Source: Limnephilus marmoratus (lineage: Eukaryota; Arthropoda; Insecta; Trichoptera; Limnephilidae). From it: DNA of 64,000 nt. The position numbers and the translations under genes are program-made. Under the pieces are notes generated by a model. It was given only the letters and a program-made list of their open reading frames with translations. It searched no databases and had not been told where the DNA came from. The stretch lies in contig OU862928.1 in assembly GCA_917880885.1 (NCBI GenBank), positions 13,163,721 through 13,227,720 on the forward strand. Direction: 5' to 3'. Positions 35,536 through 45,911 of the stretch are shown piece by piece. Positions within the stretch are counted from its first letter, which is position 1, and every line of letters starts with the position of its first letter.

Positions 35536-35602
35536 CCTTGGCTAAAGGAGGAGATAGCGTAACACGGCATAACACCCCAAAAACAAACAACAAAAATGTA
35601 TT
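35536..35602 (-). repeat. Repeat family C fragment inserted in CCP upstream intron
   Basis: Minus-strand copy of TGTTATGCCGTGTTACGCTA and CTCCTCCTTTAGCCAAGG. It interrupts the intron sequence shared with 32180-32590, so it arrived after the older exon duplication. The hammerhead part is missing. A second copy lies at +3,333. Confidence 0.65.
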
Positions 35603-35822
35603 TCACCTTGACTATAAAATCCAATTTTAGGCATGTTTTAGAGATACAGACCGCGTGTTAAATTGTCTTGAACCAAAAGGTATTAAGTCAGGAGCACATT
35701 TGCTTCCAATCAAATTAATATTAAAGGCACTTCTAGAGTTATATTACGTTGAAAAGAAAAAAGAGTATGTTGTAAACGAAGAGAAACCACGGGAAAACTT
35801 ATGATGCATTATTTATTTCCAG

Positions 35823-36041
35823 TCACCTGTGAACTGGAGATATCAAATACTGTGGACTTCAATTGCTACGGTTCTAACTCTTCACCTATTATAGGTATAA
35901 TACCTTGCTCAAATAAGATAGCCGATTGGAAAACCGTTTTCTTTACTTGTAAGGAAGGTTACAGCCGCGTTGAAGGAAACAATGGGAGGATGTTCTGCAG
36001 AGATGGCCAGTGGGATATACCCATACCCCGGTGCTCTCCAA
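35823..36041 (+). CDS. Secreted modular serine protease exon: six-Cys CCP/Wonton-like module, copy 2a
   Basis: This 219-bp exon has symmetric phase 1-1 between TTTATTTCCAG and GTAAGT. It encodes TCELEISNTVDFNC, IIPCSNKIADWKTV, FFTCKEGYSRVEG and FCRDGQWDIPIPRCSP with six Cys in the same places as copy 1. It carries Trp where copies 1 and 2b have Gly (DWK against DGK). The open frame suggests relaxed rather than absent constraint, or youth. The upstream intron is homologous to that of copy 1. Confidence 0.7.
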
Positions 36042-36841
36042 GTAAGTCAAATACTTAGTTCAATTATTTTAATAATAAATACGTCTATTTAAATTTCGAT
36101 TTTGTTTTCGTGAATGCAATAAATGTAAATAATATAAATAATAAATTCAAATCTTGGTTGTTAAATATAATCCACTTACCGACATCCGATCGATCTCGGC
36201 ATATATAACCATTTAAATTATTTACACTGGGTTCTTAAAGATGTTCACACTCGAATAAGAACAATCCATTAATAAAAAACTCAGTTTGTACACAAATGTG
36301 TTTAACAGAAACCAATCAGTCAAATTATACATTTGTTAATTTCGAAGTTGAGTAAAAATTTAATAACAAAATAATTAGAAATAGAAAATTATAAAAAATA
36401 CAAGCTTACTCTAATGACAATTAATACAAAGAGAGGCAAGAGATACAATTATAGATACAAATGATACATTTCATCATAGAATAATAATTAACACAAACTA
36501 TTTTTTACCGATCGCAGAACATTTTTTCTAAATTCCTTTGGATTATCGACGAAAATATCTACTTCAGCACACTCTTTCTAATCATATCATTGTTGACACT
36601 TTTGGGTCAGAAGGCTAAAACAGGCGATATTATTTTTAAATATATTCAGGTGAAACAAATTATGGCGTAATGAATAAGTGCAAATCTTGGTAGTTGAAAA
36701 TAATCCACTACCAACATCCGATCGAGCTGAAACTCAACAGATGTAATTAGTTCTTACAGCTTAAGATTTTAAGATTTTAATAGATCATTCGATATCGATA
36801 AGATGTTTTAAGATTTTCACGGCCAAAAGCATTTTCGTTAT

Positions 36842-37030
36842 TTGTTTTTGAGGTGTTATGCCGTGTTGCGCTACCTCCTTCTTTAGCCAACCTTTCGGAC
36901 ATCATTGCAGTGTCCATCATCGGGGCAAATCCGGCAGATCCGGTAGACGCTTTGATGTGATGATCACACACCTACCGGATCTGCCCTGATGATGGACACT
37001 GCAACGATGTCCGAAACGTTGGCTATTTTT
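36842..37030. repeat. Repeat family C, inverted pair with two hammerhead-like motifs
   Basis: Two family C cores face each other: a minus-strand copy (36886-36925, core decayed to CCGATGA and GAAAGG) and an intact plus-strand copy (36986-37023). They are separated by CCGGCAGATCCGGTAGACGC and its near complement, so the whole can fold back. Confidence 0.75.
36981..37025 (+). ncRNA. Hammerhead ribozyme motif, family C
   Basis: Core CTGATGA (36986-36992), helix II GGACA/TGTCC (36994-36998 with 37008-37012), GAAA (37013-37016), minimal helix III ACGT and a GTT cleavage triplet ending at 37020. A 3-bp GCC/GGC helix I is possible. The short helices suggest dimer-dependent or weak activity. Confidence 0.6.
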
Positions 37031-37211
37031 ACTCACGTGAGAACAAACTGGTTATGAAAATTCAATCAAAACACGAATAGTTTAAGAATATCATAAATCA
37101 ATCAATTAAATTTTGCATTTGTAAATTTTTAAATTGTATAATAATTAAGTAACACAACAATTAGAAATATAAAATTATAAAAATATATAGTTAACTCAAA
37201 TGACAAGTTAG

Positions 37212-37325
37212 GTAGAAACCATTTACTTTGCTTGTAAGCAAGGACACAGCCGGGTTGAAGGAAAGTACGGGGAGATGTTCTGCAGCGGCGGCCAGTGGGA
37301 CAGACACATACTGATGACATGCTCT
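37212..37325 (+). pseudogene. Decayed CCP-like exon, copy 3a
   Basis: The frame VETIYFACKQGHSRVEG, then MFCSGGQWDRHI, then TCSSL matches the second half of the CCP exons, but the first half and the acceptor are missing. The GTAAGT donor is also deleted, with TGCTCT joined to TGATAAAATACAC of the downstream intron. Part of the flank (37060-37210) resembles 36305-36425, another old duplication. Confidence 0.7.
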
Positions 37326-37398
37326 TCGTTGATAAAATACACTTTTAAATTTTATTATCATAAATATGCACATAAGCTTTGAAATGTAAAATTATTAA

Positions 37399-37545
37399 AT
37401 GCAAACTGATCATGTACTCTGTAAACAACATAATCCTATTTGTACCGTAATTAACTCTTCTTCCGAAATTAAATATCTCGGTGTGATCATTGATCAAAAC
37501 CTGATGTGGAATAGTCACATCTCAGAGCAGAGAAGAGAACAAGGA
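37399..37545 (+). pseudogene. LINE RT thumb scrap
   Basis: The frame SEIKYLGVIIDQNLMWNSHI is the RT thumb motif of many LINEs. About 50 residues survive, with no other domain. Confidence 0.65.
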
Positions 37546-37865
37546 AATGTATATACATACATATACCTACCATTTTTATTGAGGGGAATGAAAATTCAAA
37601 GTGTCTGCCTTTTCCTTGGATAGAGAACATTCACTAAAATAACATTTATTTGTAGGTTTAGCAAACCCCAATTTTTCTAAGAAAACGAACAAGATATTCA
37701 GAATTAAAAATTTTTATTTAATGATTGATTAATTTCAAGTTTTTCTTTAAACATATTAACAGAAGACAATTGTTTCTAAGTAGTTTTAAACAATGGTAAA
37801 AGCAATATTACACACATAATATTATTGATAGAGTTTTTGTGAAACAAAAATTATATTCTCGGCAG

Positions 37866-37960
37866 GTCGCCGACTGGGGAAGGACAGAGACCGGAGAGCC
37901 GTCAGAGGAACTGAAAACCCTGGGACTCCCAGTCATTGGTTTCAAGGAGTGTCGCGAAGA
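37866..37960 (+). pseudogene. Serine protease domain exon, truncated at duplication junction
   Basis: Same exon as 41199-41358 but cut after codons for FKECREE by the duplication breakpoint. It then runs into the repeat at the start of unit 2, which adds an unrelated open frame (EFVPYKMYEEK). It cannot encode a protease. Confidence 0.8.
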
Positions 37961-38132
37961 ATTCGTTCCTTACAAAATGTATGAGGAAAAGATTTTTCTT
38001 CATAATTATTTTTTTCGGAAATTTTCCGATGTTTTAATAGCTATTCTGCTATTCGGGGCGGAGACAAATCCAGCAAATCAAACATCATAAAAATCGGTCT
38101 AGCCGTTCTCGAGGTGTAACTAACCGACTTTA

Positions 38133-38556
38133 TTTTGTATTTTTTTTTATTTTTTTACAGTGAATACCGCACAAGAATCTCAACTGCTCCCGTCTGGAGC
38201 CAGTGAGACTATGGCATCCCTAATTGGGGTATGTTGTGAGGCTGAAGGTAGTGGGGAGGGGAAGGAGGTGGGGAAGAGGAAGGTTGGGAAGTACCTGGCT
38301 ATTCAGATCTGGTCACTAAACACGGCTAAAGCCATTTTCAAGCAACGTTTCAATTCTGAATGGTGGTCTTACACCAGGGCGATACTAATAGTATCTTCCA
38401 CTCTGGAACATGCCGCAAATATACTATATATTATTTTAAATTAATTAATTGTGAAATAACATAAATTAATCAAATAAAATTTATTTGCGCATGCCGGGTT
38501 CGAACCCGCGACCTCCGGAATGTGAGTCAAGAGTCTTACCCACTGGACTACGGAGA
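38133..38556 (-). mobile_element. tRNA-derived SINE, family A (in duplication unit 2)
   Basis: Copy of the SINE at 34800-35223 carried by the tandem duplication, not an independent insertion. Confidence 0.82.
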
Positions 38557-39155
38557 TAATTAAATAAGATAATTATTATAAGATAAGATTAAAGATAATG
38601 AGAAAATCTATATTCGGTTTCTCAGAAAGGTAAATTATACATGCATGAATCAATCAAATTGAAAACTGTTGATTTACCTGTAAAAAAATAAATAAAATCA
38701 CCTACGAGTTAAAATTACCTATCACACTCTTCAAAAATCACATATGCTACATAATCACATATGCTACACCGTAGAATAAACAATACAAAAAGTGGCTTGT
38801 GGGCGTGTTTCTTGATTAGAATTAAAGGCCAAATTTGTGGATACATTTCCAAAGAAAACTGTATTTTACCTTGGCTAAAGGAGGAGATAGCGTAACACGG
38901 CATAACACCCCAAAAACAAACAACAAAAATGTATTTCACCTTGACTATAAAATCCAATTTTAGGCATGTTTTAGAGATACAGACCGCGTGTTAAATTGTC
39001 TTGAACCAAAAGGTATTAAGTCAGGAGCACATTTGCTTCCAATCAAATTAATATTAAAGGCACTTCTAGAGTTATATTACGTTGAAAAGAAAAAAGAGTA
39101 TGTTGTAAACGAAGAGAAACCACGGGAAAACTTATGATGCATTATTTATTTCCAG

Positions 39156-39374
39156 TCACCTGTGAACTGGAGATATCAAATACTGTGGACTTCAATTGCT
39201 ACGGTTCTAACTCTTCACCTATTATAGGTATAATACCTTGCTCAAATAAGATAGCCGATGGGAAAACCGTTTTCTTTACTTGTAAGGAAGGTTACAGCCG
39301 CGTTGAAGGAAACAATGGGAGGATGTTCTGCAGAGATGGCCAGTGGGATATACCCATACCCCGGTGCTCTCCAA
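39156..39374 (+). CDS. Secreted modular serine protease exon: six-Cys CCP/Wonton-like module, copy 2b
   Basis: Duplicate of 35823-36041, 219 bp, phase 1-1, with GTAAGT donor and TTTCCAG acceptor. It keeps the Gly codon (ADGKTV) shared with copy 1, so the Trp in copy 2a is the derived state. In a spliced transcript copies 1, 2a and 2b could give three modules in frame before the protease exon. Confidence 0.7.
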
Positions 39375-40174
39375 GTAAGTCAAATACTTAGTTCAATTAT
39401 TTTAATAATAAATACGTCTATTTAAATTTCGATTTTGTTTTCGTGAATGCAATAAATGTAAATAATATAAATAATAAATTCAAATCTTGGTTGTTAAATA
39501 TAATCCACTTACCGACATCCGATCGATCTCGGCATATATAACCATTTAAATTATTTACACTGGGTTCTTAAAGATGTTCACACTCGAATAAGAACAATCC
39601 ATTAATAAAAAACTCAGTTTGTACACAAATGTGTTTAACAGAAACCAATCAGTCAAATTATACATTTGTTAATTTCGAAGTTGAGTAAAAATTTAATAAC
39701 AAAATAATTAGAAATAGAAAATTATAAAAAATACAAGCTTACTCTAATGACAATTAATACAAAGAGAGGCAAGAGATACAATTATAGATACAAATGATAC
39801 ATTTCATCATAGAATAATAATTAACACAAACTATTTTTTACCGATCGCAGAACATTTTTTCTAAATTCCTTTGGATTATCGACGAAAATATCTACTTCAG
39901 CACACTCTTTCTAATCATATCATTGTTGACACTTTTGGGTCAGAAGGCTAAAACAGGCGATATTATTTTTAAATATATTCAGGTGAAACAAATTATGGCG
40001 TAATGAATAAGTGCAAATCTTGGTAGTTGAAAATAATCCACTACCAACATCCGATCGAGCTGAAACTCAACAGATGTAATTAGTTCTTACAGCTTAAGAT
40101 TTTAAGATTTTAATAGATCATTCGATATCGATAAGATGTTTTAAGATTTTCACGGCCAAAAGCATTTTCGTTAT

Positions 40175-40363
40175 TTGTTTTTGAGGTGTTATGCCGTGTT
40201 GCGCTACCTCCTTCTTTAGCCAACCTTTCGGACATCATTGCAGTGTCCATCATCGGGGCAAATCCGGCAGATCCGGTAGACGCTTTGATGTGATGATCAC
40301 ACACCTACCGGATCTGCCCTGATGATGGACACTGCAACGATGTCCGAAACGTTGGCTATTTTT
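40175..40363. repeat. Repeat family C, inverted pair (unit 2)
   Basis: Duplicate of 36842-37030, including the intact plus-strand hammerhead motif at 40314-40358. Confidence 0.75.
40314..40358 (+). ncRNA. Hammerhead ribozyme motif, family C (unit 2)
   Basis: Identical copy of the motif at 36981-37025 (CTGATGA, GGACA/TGTCC helix II, GAAACGTT) produced by the tandem duplication. Confidence 0.6.
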
Positions 40364-40544
40364 ACTCACGTGAGAACAAACTGGTTATGAAAATTCAATC
40401 AAAACACGAATAGTTTAAGAATATCATAAATCAATCAATTAAATTTTGCATTTGTAAATTTTTAAATTGTATAATAATTAAGTAACACAACAATTAGAAA
40501 TATAAAATTATAAAAATATATAGTTAACTCAAATGACAAGTTAG

Positions 40545-40658
40545 GTAGAAACCATTTACTTTGCTTGTAAGCAAGGACACAGCCGGGTTGAAGGAAAGTA
40601 CGGGGAGATGTTCTGCAGCGGCGGCCAGTGGGACAGACACATACTGATGACATGCTCT
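40545..40658 (+). pseudogene. Decayed CCP-like exon, copy 3b
   Basis: Duplicate of the remnant at 37212-37325, with the same missing acceptor, donor and N-terminal half. Confidence 0.7.
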
Positions 40659-40731
40659 TCGTTGATAAAATACACTTTTAAATTTTATTATCATAAATAT
40701 GCACATAAGCTTTGAAATGTAAAATTATTAA

Positions 40732-40878
40732 ATGCAAACTGATCATGTACTCTGTAAACAACATAATCCTATTTGTACCGTAATTAACTCTTCTTCCGAA
40801 ATTAAATATCTCGGTGTGATCATTGATCAAAACCTGATGTGGAATAGTCACATCTCAGAGCAGAGAAGAGAACAAGGA
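40732..40878 (+). pseudogene. LINE RT thumb scrap (unit 2)
   Basis: Duplicate of 37399-37545. Confidence 0.65.
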
Positions 40879-41198
40879 AATGTATATACATACATATACC
40901 TACCATTTTTATTGAGGGGAATGAAAATTCAAAGTGTCTGCCTTTTCCTTGGATAGAGAACATTCACTAAAATAACATTTATTTGTAGGTTTAGCAAACC
41001 CCAATTTTTCTAAGAAAACGAACAAGATATTCAGAATTAAAAATTTTTATTTAATGATTGATTAATTTCAAGTTTTTCTTTAAACATATTAACAGAAGAC
41101 AATTGTTTCTAAGTAGTTTTAAACAATGGTAAAAGCAATATTACACACATAATATTATTGATAGAGTTTTTGTGAAACAAAAATTATATTCTCGGCAG

Positions 41199-41358
41199 GT
41201 CGCCGACTGGGGAAGGACAGAGACCGGAGAGCCGTCAGAGGAACTGAAAACCCTGGGACTCCCAGTCATTGGTTTCAAGGAGTGTCGCGAAGAGGTGTGC
41301 AAGTACCACTTCAGCAGGTACCCCACCACGGATAAGCTATGCGCTTGACATCTAAATG
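41199..41358 (+). pseudogene. Trypsin-like serine protease domain exon with in-frame TGA
   Basis: Between a CGGCAG acceptor and a GTAAAT donor the exon encodes VADWGRTETGEPSEELKTLG, LPVIGFKEC and YPTTDKLCA. This is the segment between the catalytic Asp and Ser regions of chymotrypsin-fold proteases (family norm VAGWG and DKxCAGHLNG). The Gly after CA is read from TGA at 41346-41348 instead of GGA, followed by HLNG. The exons with catalytic His and Asp, and the one with GDSGG, were not found. I infer a pseudogene, although a sequencing error at one base would restore this exon. Confidence 0.75.
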
Positions 41359-42449
41359 GTAAATACTACACAGGGTGTAATGGTGTAACATTTTATTGTA
41401 TTTGGTTTTACGCACAGCTAGGCCTTTACATAGATTAAGAACAGAATTAGGTGAGCTATCGAAAAATATACAAAAGGTTTTAAATCGTGAAGTAATGTGA
41501 ACTAAATATGTAGCAATATTAGTAAAACATATATCAGCATCATAAAATAATATGGAAAATAACCACTGGAGCGACCACTCGAAATAAACAAATTTGCCTC
41601 GATTGCTCGAGATTTCCAGAAGATCTTTTTTAAAATTTTTCGCCAACATTAAAAAAATCATATCTTCGATTTTTAACACGAAGACATATAGTGCTATATA
41701 GCCAATGAATTAACCTGTATTTTACAGCTCATCTCATATTCGTAGGATTTACAAAAAAAAATAATATATGAAAAAAAACTAAAGTTTATAACCGCGCGAA
41801 TCCTGCGTGTTTGTTACTTTGAAACTGCCATGAAAGGTACTTATTCGAGTCAACGTAGAATATTTTAAATTTCTGTATGTTGTCTGTTGTATATTTGATA
41901 ATGAAATGTGCATATCTTTGGAAAAAGTACTTAATTTTTACCGTATTTTTTTTTTTATTTACATCGTTTTTAAAATAGTCTGCGAAGTTCGTATTTGCGA
42001 CATCTATGATCATAATAGATAAAAAATTTCCATAGCTTTATTTTAAGTCCAAAATAAAAACGTGGGAGCTACAAATAAAAAATTAAGATAGGCATTTTTT
42101 TACCGAAAAGCAATCGGAGATATTTAAAATGGCGCCAATATATGTCAAAAATCGTTCCAGTAGCTAAAACAGAACTAATACGAATCAATAAAACTACATT
42201 ACCTACGCTGCTATTATTTGAAGGATTCAATAAAGTGCTGGAATAGGTTACGTTTAATTATATAAATGGAGGCCGTAAATGTTCCAACATTACCCTCAAA
42301 CTACATTGCATGATGGGATTGGCAATTGAATGGCGATTGACAGTTAGTTACTAAGAGGAAGGGGGGAGAAGTTTCGATGGAACAAAACATGGTTTTCCTA
42401 TGAATTGTCTTTTAGTACATTTATTAAATTATTTTCTGTTTTTCTCAGG
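41359..42449. other. Intron-like interval, catalytic-Ser exon not found
   Basis: The phase of the preceding exon (1) and the following one (2) do not match, so an exon with GDSGG should lie between. I found no such motif on the plus strand. The interval is AT-rich and otherwise featureless. Confidence 0.5.
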
Positions 42450-42632
42450 AAGGGCTATGTGCCAGGATGTCTCCGCGGGGTGGTCAGCAACGGGCCCTTC
42501 AATAATGCCAAAACTTCCTTCCAATCCAACACCTACACGGCATTTACACGCATCTTCATGATGAGGGACTGGCTAGAGAAGACTATTAGACATATGACAC
42601 GATCCACTTTTACTAACGATATAAATAAATAA
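42450..42632 (+). CDS. Terminal exon of the serine protease domain
   Basis: After TTTTTCTCAG the frame reads KGYVPGCLRGVVSNGP, then SNTYTAFTRIFMMRDWLEKT and ends at TAA 42630-42632. LRGVVS, the Tyr-Thr-x-Phe-Thr motif and a final Trp before a basic helix are the C-terminal landmarks of ModSP/HP14-like trypsin domains. The Cys expected before the YTAF motif is not obvious (TSFQSN), which may be a lost disulfide. Entry phase is 2. Confidence 0.65.
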   Translation, partial: KGYVPGCLRGVVSNGPFNNAKTSFQSNTYTAFTRIFMMRDWLEKTIRHMTRSTFTNDINK

Positions 42633-42646
42633 AAATGGATTTCTCA

Positions 42647-42652
42647 AATAAA
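42647..42652 (+). promoter_or_regulatory. Polyadenylation signal candidate
   Basis: AATAAA 15 bases after the protease stop codon. Another AATAAA overlaps the stop. Confidence 0.45.
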
Positions 42653-43161
42653 GCTCAGGAATTAATCAATTTAAATTGAAAAGCGCAGTAGTAGATTTTT
42701 TATGAGAATTTGCTGCAACCTGTTTCTTAGGTTGTGCAATAATTTAGAGCTGTTGATGGAACGAGTAATCCAATTATGAAACCTTCTAGTTAATGAGATA
42801 TGATTTTTCTCGTTTCAATTTGGTTTAATTGTGCCGTATTTTGGTGTTTTCAAGCTGATCAAATAATACTAATACAATCCGATCTTATTTTTTGTTAAGT
42901 ATCCTCGATTTTACCCTGTTTTAGAAGAATATTATAACGACCTATCGTTTCGTCAAATTGCTTTGATTCTGTTGTTCAGCCCGCATATTTAACAGCAGTC
43001 GTACATAATGGAACAAGTGTTTGCTTGAAATGAAACAATGTTATTTTGTTTGACATAGCAAATATCGTAAATTTTTACGAAATCATTTACAACAAGTCCC
43101 AAGATTGAGTCTTGCAAAATAATGCCGAAATTTGAGTGTAAGCAGGATTTTGCTGATATTT
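42653..43161. other. Non-coding interval
   Basis: Nothing recognised downstream of the protease terminal exon. Confidence 0.3.
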
Positions 43162-43169
43162 GAATACAC

Positions 43170-45063
43170 GGTAACCGACGAGTTCATCGAAAATCAATTT
43201 GATCGAAAGCATATTCATCGAAAACAAGTTCATCGAAACCGAGTTCATCGAAACCAAGTTCATCGAAAACCAGTTCATAGAAAACGTGTTCATCAAAATC
43301 CAATTCATCGAATGATCAATTCATCGAAAAGTTTTTTTTTGTAGATATTAGAGAGAAATGCTGAGCGGACCAGGAAGTTAAAAAAGCAGTTGAAAGACTA
43401 CATTTTTAATCTAATAACTATCATACTTGGTCTATTGATAACACTGTGGTACAAAATAGTTAAATCTTGCCAACTTAATCCATTAATTACACGAGCTTTT
43501 TTATTCCTATCACTATAATATGTATATATTCGATTTCAGCGCAAGATTTTCTAAGCAATTATATAAAAAAAATGTATGCTTCACAGTCAAATTTTACCAA
43601 TCTTTAATCGTTAATAACTAATTAGTTGAAGCTGATATGAAAAATGAAATTGCACCAAAGGATTTCTCATCGAATTCTCTATTAAAGGGTATAGTACATA
43701 TTCTTAGGATTTTTTTAGTGTTGCACAGTGTAGTTTTAACATTTTACATTCAGAAAATACGCCAAGTATAAGATAAGATAGATATTTTGCAATATTTTAA
43801 AATACGATCGGAGAACAGGCGAGCCCGAGAACGAGAAGGCGAGAAACTCCTCACATTCACGCTTCTCGTGTGTTCTCGGCGTTTCTCGCCGTGAGTCGGG
43901 ATGGGGTACCAGAGATTCCAGTTGTACCATTTTTATCTTTAACTTTTATTGAAAAAAAAATTGTTTGTTGAGATGCGAAAATAAATAAAAATATATTTTA
44001 TTTTATTTGTCATATTGGTATCCGAGGGTTGAATAAAATTAATTTTTGGTACTTGTGCATTTTTAATTGGTTCATTTTTTCTATTTAATGTTCTTTATAT
44101 CTTGTTTCTATTGAAATGTTGTGTTGCTGTTTAAATATAAATTTATCACATTTTTTCAATGTTTGTTTTAATATTCCATGTCCTTTATATAAAAACATGT
44201 CTAATCATATTTTTAATAAGTAATAATAATACCTGGCGTATTTTCTGAATGTAAAATGTAAAAATTATCAATACACCAAGTATGATAATTATTAGATTAA
44301 GTGTAGTTTTTCAACTTTTAATAAATAGAATTCGTATCCAAAACAAATAAAAAACACTTTCGTCGGTTGTTGGATAGTTTATTGCAGAACAATCCTATAA
44401 AATACTAACGTTTCACCTACTAATTGTGGGCTTCGTCAGAGCTGAAAAGAATCAATTTCTAGGTTCGCAGGTTACACATGTATGTAATAACAAAGCAAAA
44501 AACAATCAAATAAATTCCTTACATACTATTAGAGAATGCATGAGCTTTGTGCTGAGCACATTATATGTTAAATTTAAATATTATGAAATTACTGTAAATA
44601 AAAATGAATCAATTTAAAATTAAAAAATCAATCCAATCATGTCTCATAATACAATAAACTATATATTTTTAATTATATTTTTATACATAATTAAAATATA
44701 TATAGTTAAGGTTATCGACGTCTGTTTTATAGTAAATATTTAATATTTGTTTACGAAAACCATTTTACTAATTAATCTTTTATGTAAATTAGTTTCCTTG
44801 TCCAAAGTTTTATTATCAATTTTTTTTGTATATAAATTTACTGTCAACTTTTATTGTCCAATGCTTTTTAACTTCCCGGTCCGCTCGGCATTTCTGTCAA
44901 ATATCTACAAAATATTTTTTTCAATGAATTGGCGATTCACTAAATTGATCATTCGATGAATTGGTTTTCGATGAATTGGTTTTCGATGAATTGGTTTTTG
45001 ATGAACTCGTTTTCTATAAACTCGTTTTCTATGAACTCGTTTTCGATGAACTCGCCGTGAACC
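43170..45063. mobile_element. Fold-back DNA transposon with tandem-subrepeat TIRs and 8-bp TSD
   Basis: Both ends begin GGT, with CG(A/G)CGAGTTCATCG a few bases inside, and consist of 18-bp subrepeats of type TTCATCGAAAACNAR in opposite orientation (43185-43330 and 44940-45055). Perfect 8-bp direct repeats GAATACAC flank the element (43162-43169, 45064-45071). The arms continue inward (CTATCATACTTGG..TATTGATAA at 43427 and 44270, then ACATTTTACATTCAGAAAAT at 43739 and 44240). They are interrupted by a CACTGTG...CACAGTG segment (43442-43730) and a 44330-44865 insertion. No transposase ORF is present, so it is non-autonomous. Confidence 0.88.
44330..44865. mobile_element. Insertion in fold-back arm, with hammerhead-like motif
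   Basis: This segment breaks the symmetry of the right arm. On the minus strand 44403-44445 reads CTCTGACGAAG, a stem, then GAAACGTTAGTA, a PLE-like hammerhead variant with CTGACGA in place of CTGATGA. A small open frame inside has no known domain. Confidence 0.5.
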
Positions 45064-45071
45064 GAATACAC

Positions 45072-45911
45072 AGCCTTCAGATAATTAGAATTATATACAT
45101 GAATAATTTTTGATAAATAAATTAAAATATTCCATCTATTTCGTGTTTTATTGTAAAATAGTTCATTTTTATTAGTTTATCTAACATTTTAAAGATTTAA
45201 CAAGGGTGGGTTTTTCTCTATTATGTGAAAATTCAAGGAAGAAGATGATATCCAAATATAATAAAAAAATTACGTGATTTTATATTTGACCCACCCTAAT
45301 GTATATGCTGTTTCAATTATAATTTAGAAATCCAAAATATGTAAATGTATTTATTCTTTGTCAGTCAATTCCTCAAGGACGCATTAAAAGAACACCATTA
45401 ACTCTTTACATTACATTAGACATTTAAAATTAAATAAAAACTATTTTACAATTCAATTTTTTTTTTATTTTAATAAACTACTTAAGTAAGTTTATACTCA
45501 TAGGATTTTCACTTCACAAACATAAAAACTTTTTTTAAAAGGCTGCCATCCTGAGGTCCCGCTAGATTTAACGAAGTAACTGTGTTGTTGTTGCCAAATA
45601 TTAAAAAAAATCTCGTGACCCAATGGTTGTGGCGCCGAGTGACTTATATTTTCTAAATATAAATCTTTGTTGGTTGCTTGTTAGTGCGCTTAGTCACTGA
45701 GCGAAGAGCGGGGGTCATATAACAACCTCATATTTCACTTTACGTGACCAAAGAAGCAGTCATAACCCCGTATGGGTAAGGGTTACACGAGTTATTGTGG
45801 TTCGTCATGTAGATGTTGACTTTATTTTTAGGTCACTTTTTTAAAAATAATTATTATGATACCATTATGTATTGTGAAGGTTGTGAAGGAACGTACTTGA
45901 CTTACTTTATC
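45072..45911. other. Non-coding interval
   Basis: AT-rich with no gene or repeat that I recognise. Confidence 0.3.

Larger units (their letters stand above)
34628..37960. repeat. Tandem segmental duplication, unit 1 (3,333 bp)
   Basis: This unit and 37961-41293 are almost identical base for base. I noticed one substitution (GATTGG against GATGGG in the CCP exon). The breakpoints share a 3-bp microhomology AGA (34625-34627, 37958-37960, 41291-41293). It contains a SINE, a CCP exon, family C repeats, a decayed CCP exon, a LINE scrap and the start of a protease exon. Confidence 0.95.
37961..41293. repeat. Tandem segmental duplication, unit 2 (3,333 bp)
   Basis: Second copy of 34628-37960, offset exactly 3,333 bp throughout. 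Its right edge continues into the unbroken protease exon, so this junction is the ancestral right flank and 34628 the ancestral left flank. Confidence 0.95.

Noticed and set aside
36777..36971. 64-codon minus-strand ORF, repeated at 40110
   Set aside because: Reading through family C inverted repeats and their hammerhead stems.
41346..41348. TGA read as selenocysteine
   Set aside because: The family has Gly here (GGA to TGA is one change), no selenocysteine is known at this site and catalytic exons are missing.
43739..44259. Separate nested MITE with 30-bp TIRs
   Set aside because: The inverted ACATTTTACATTCAG ends continue the arms of the surrounding fold-back element, so they are better read as its inner arms.
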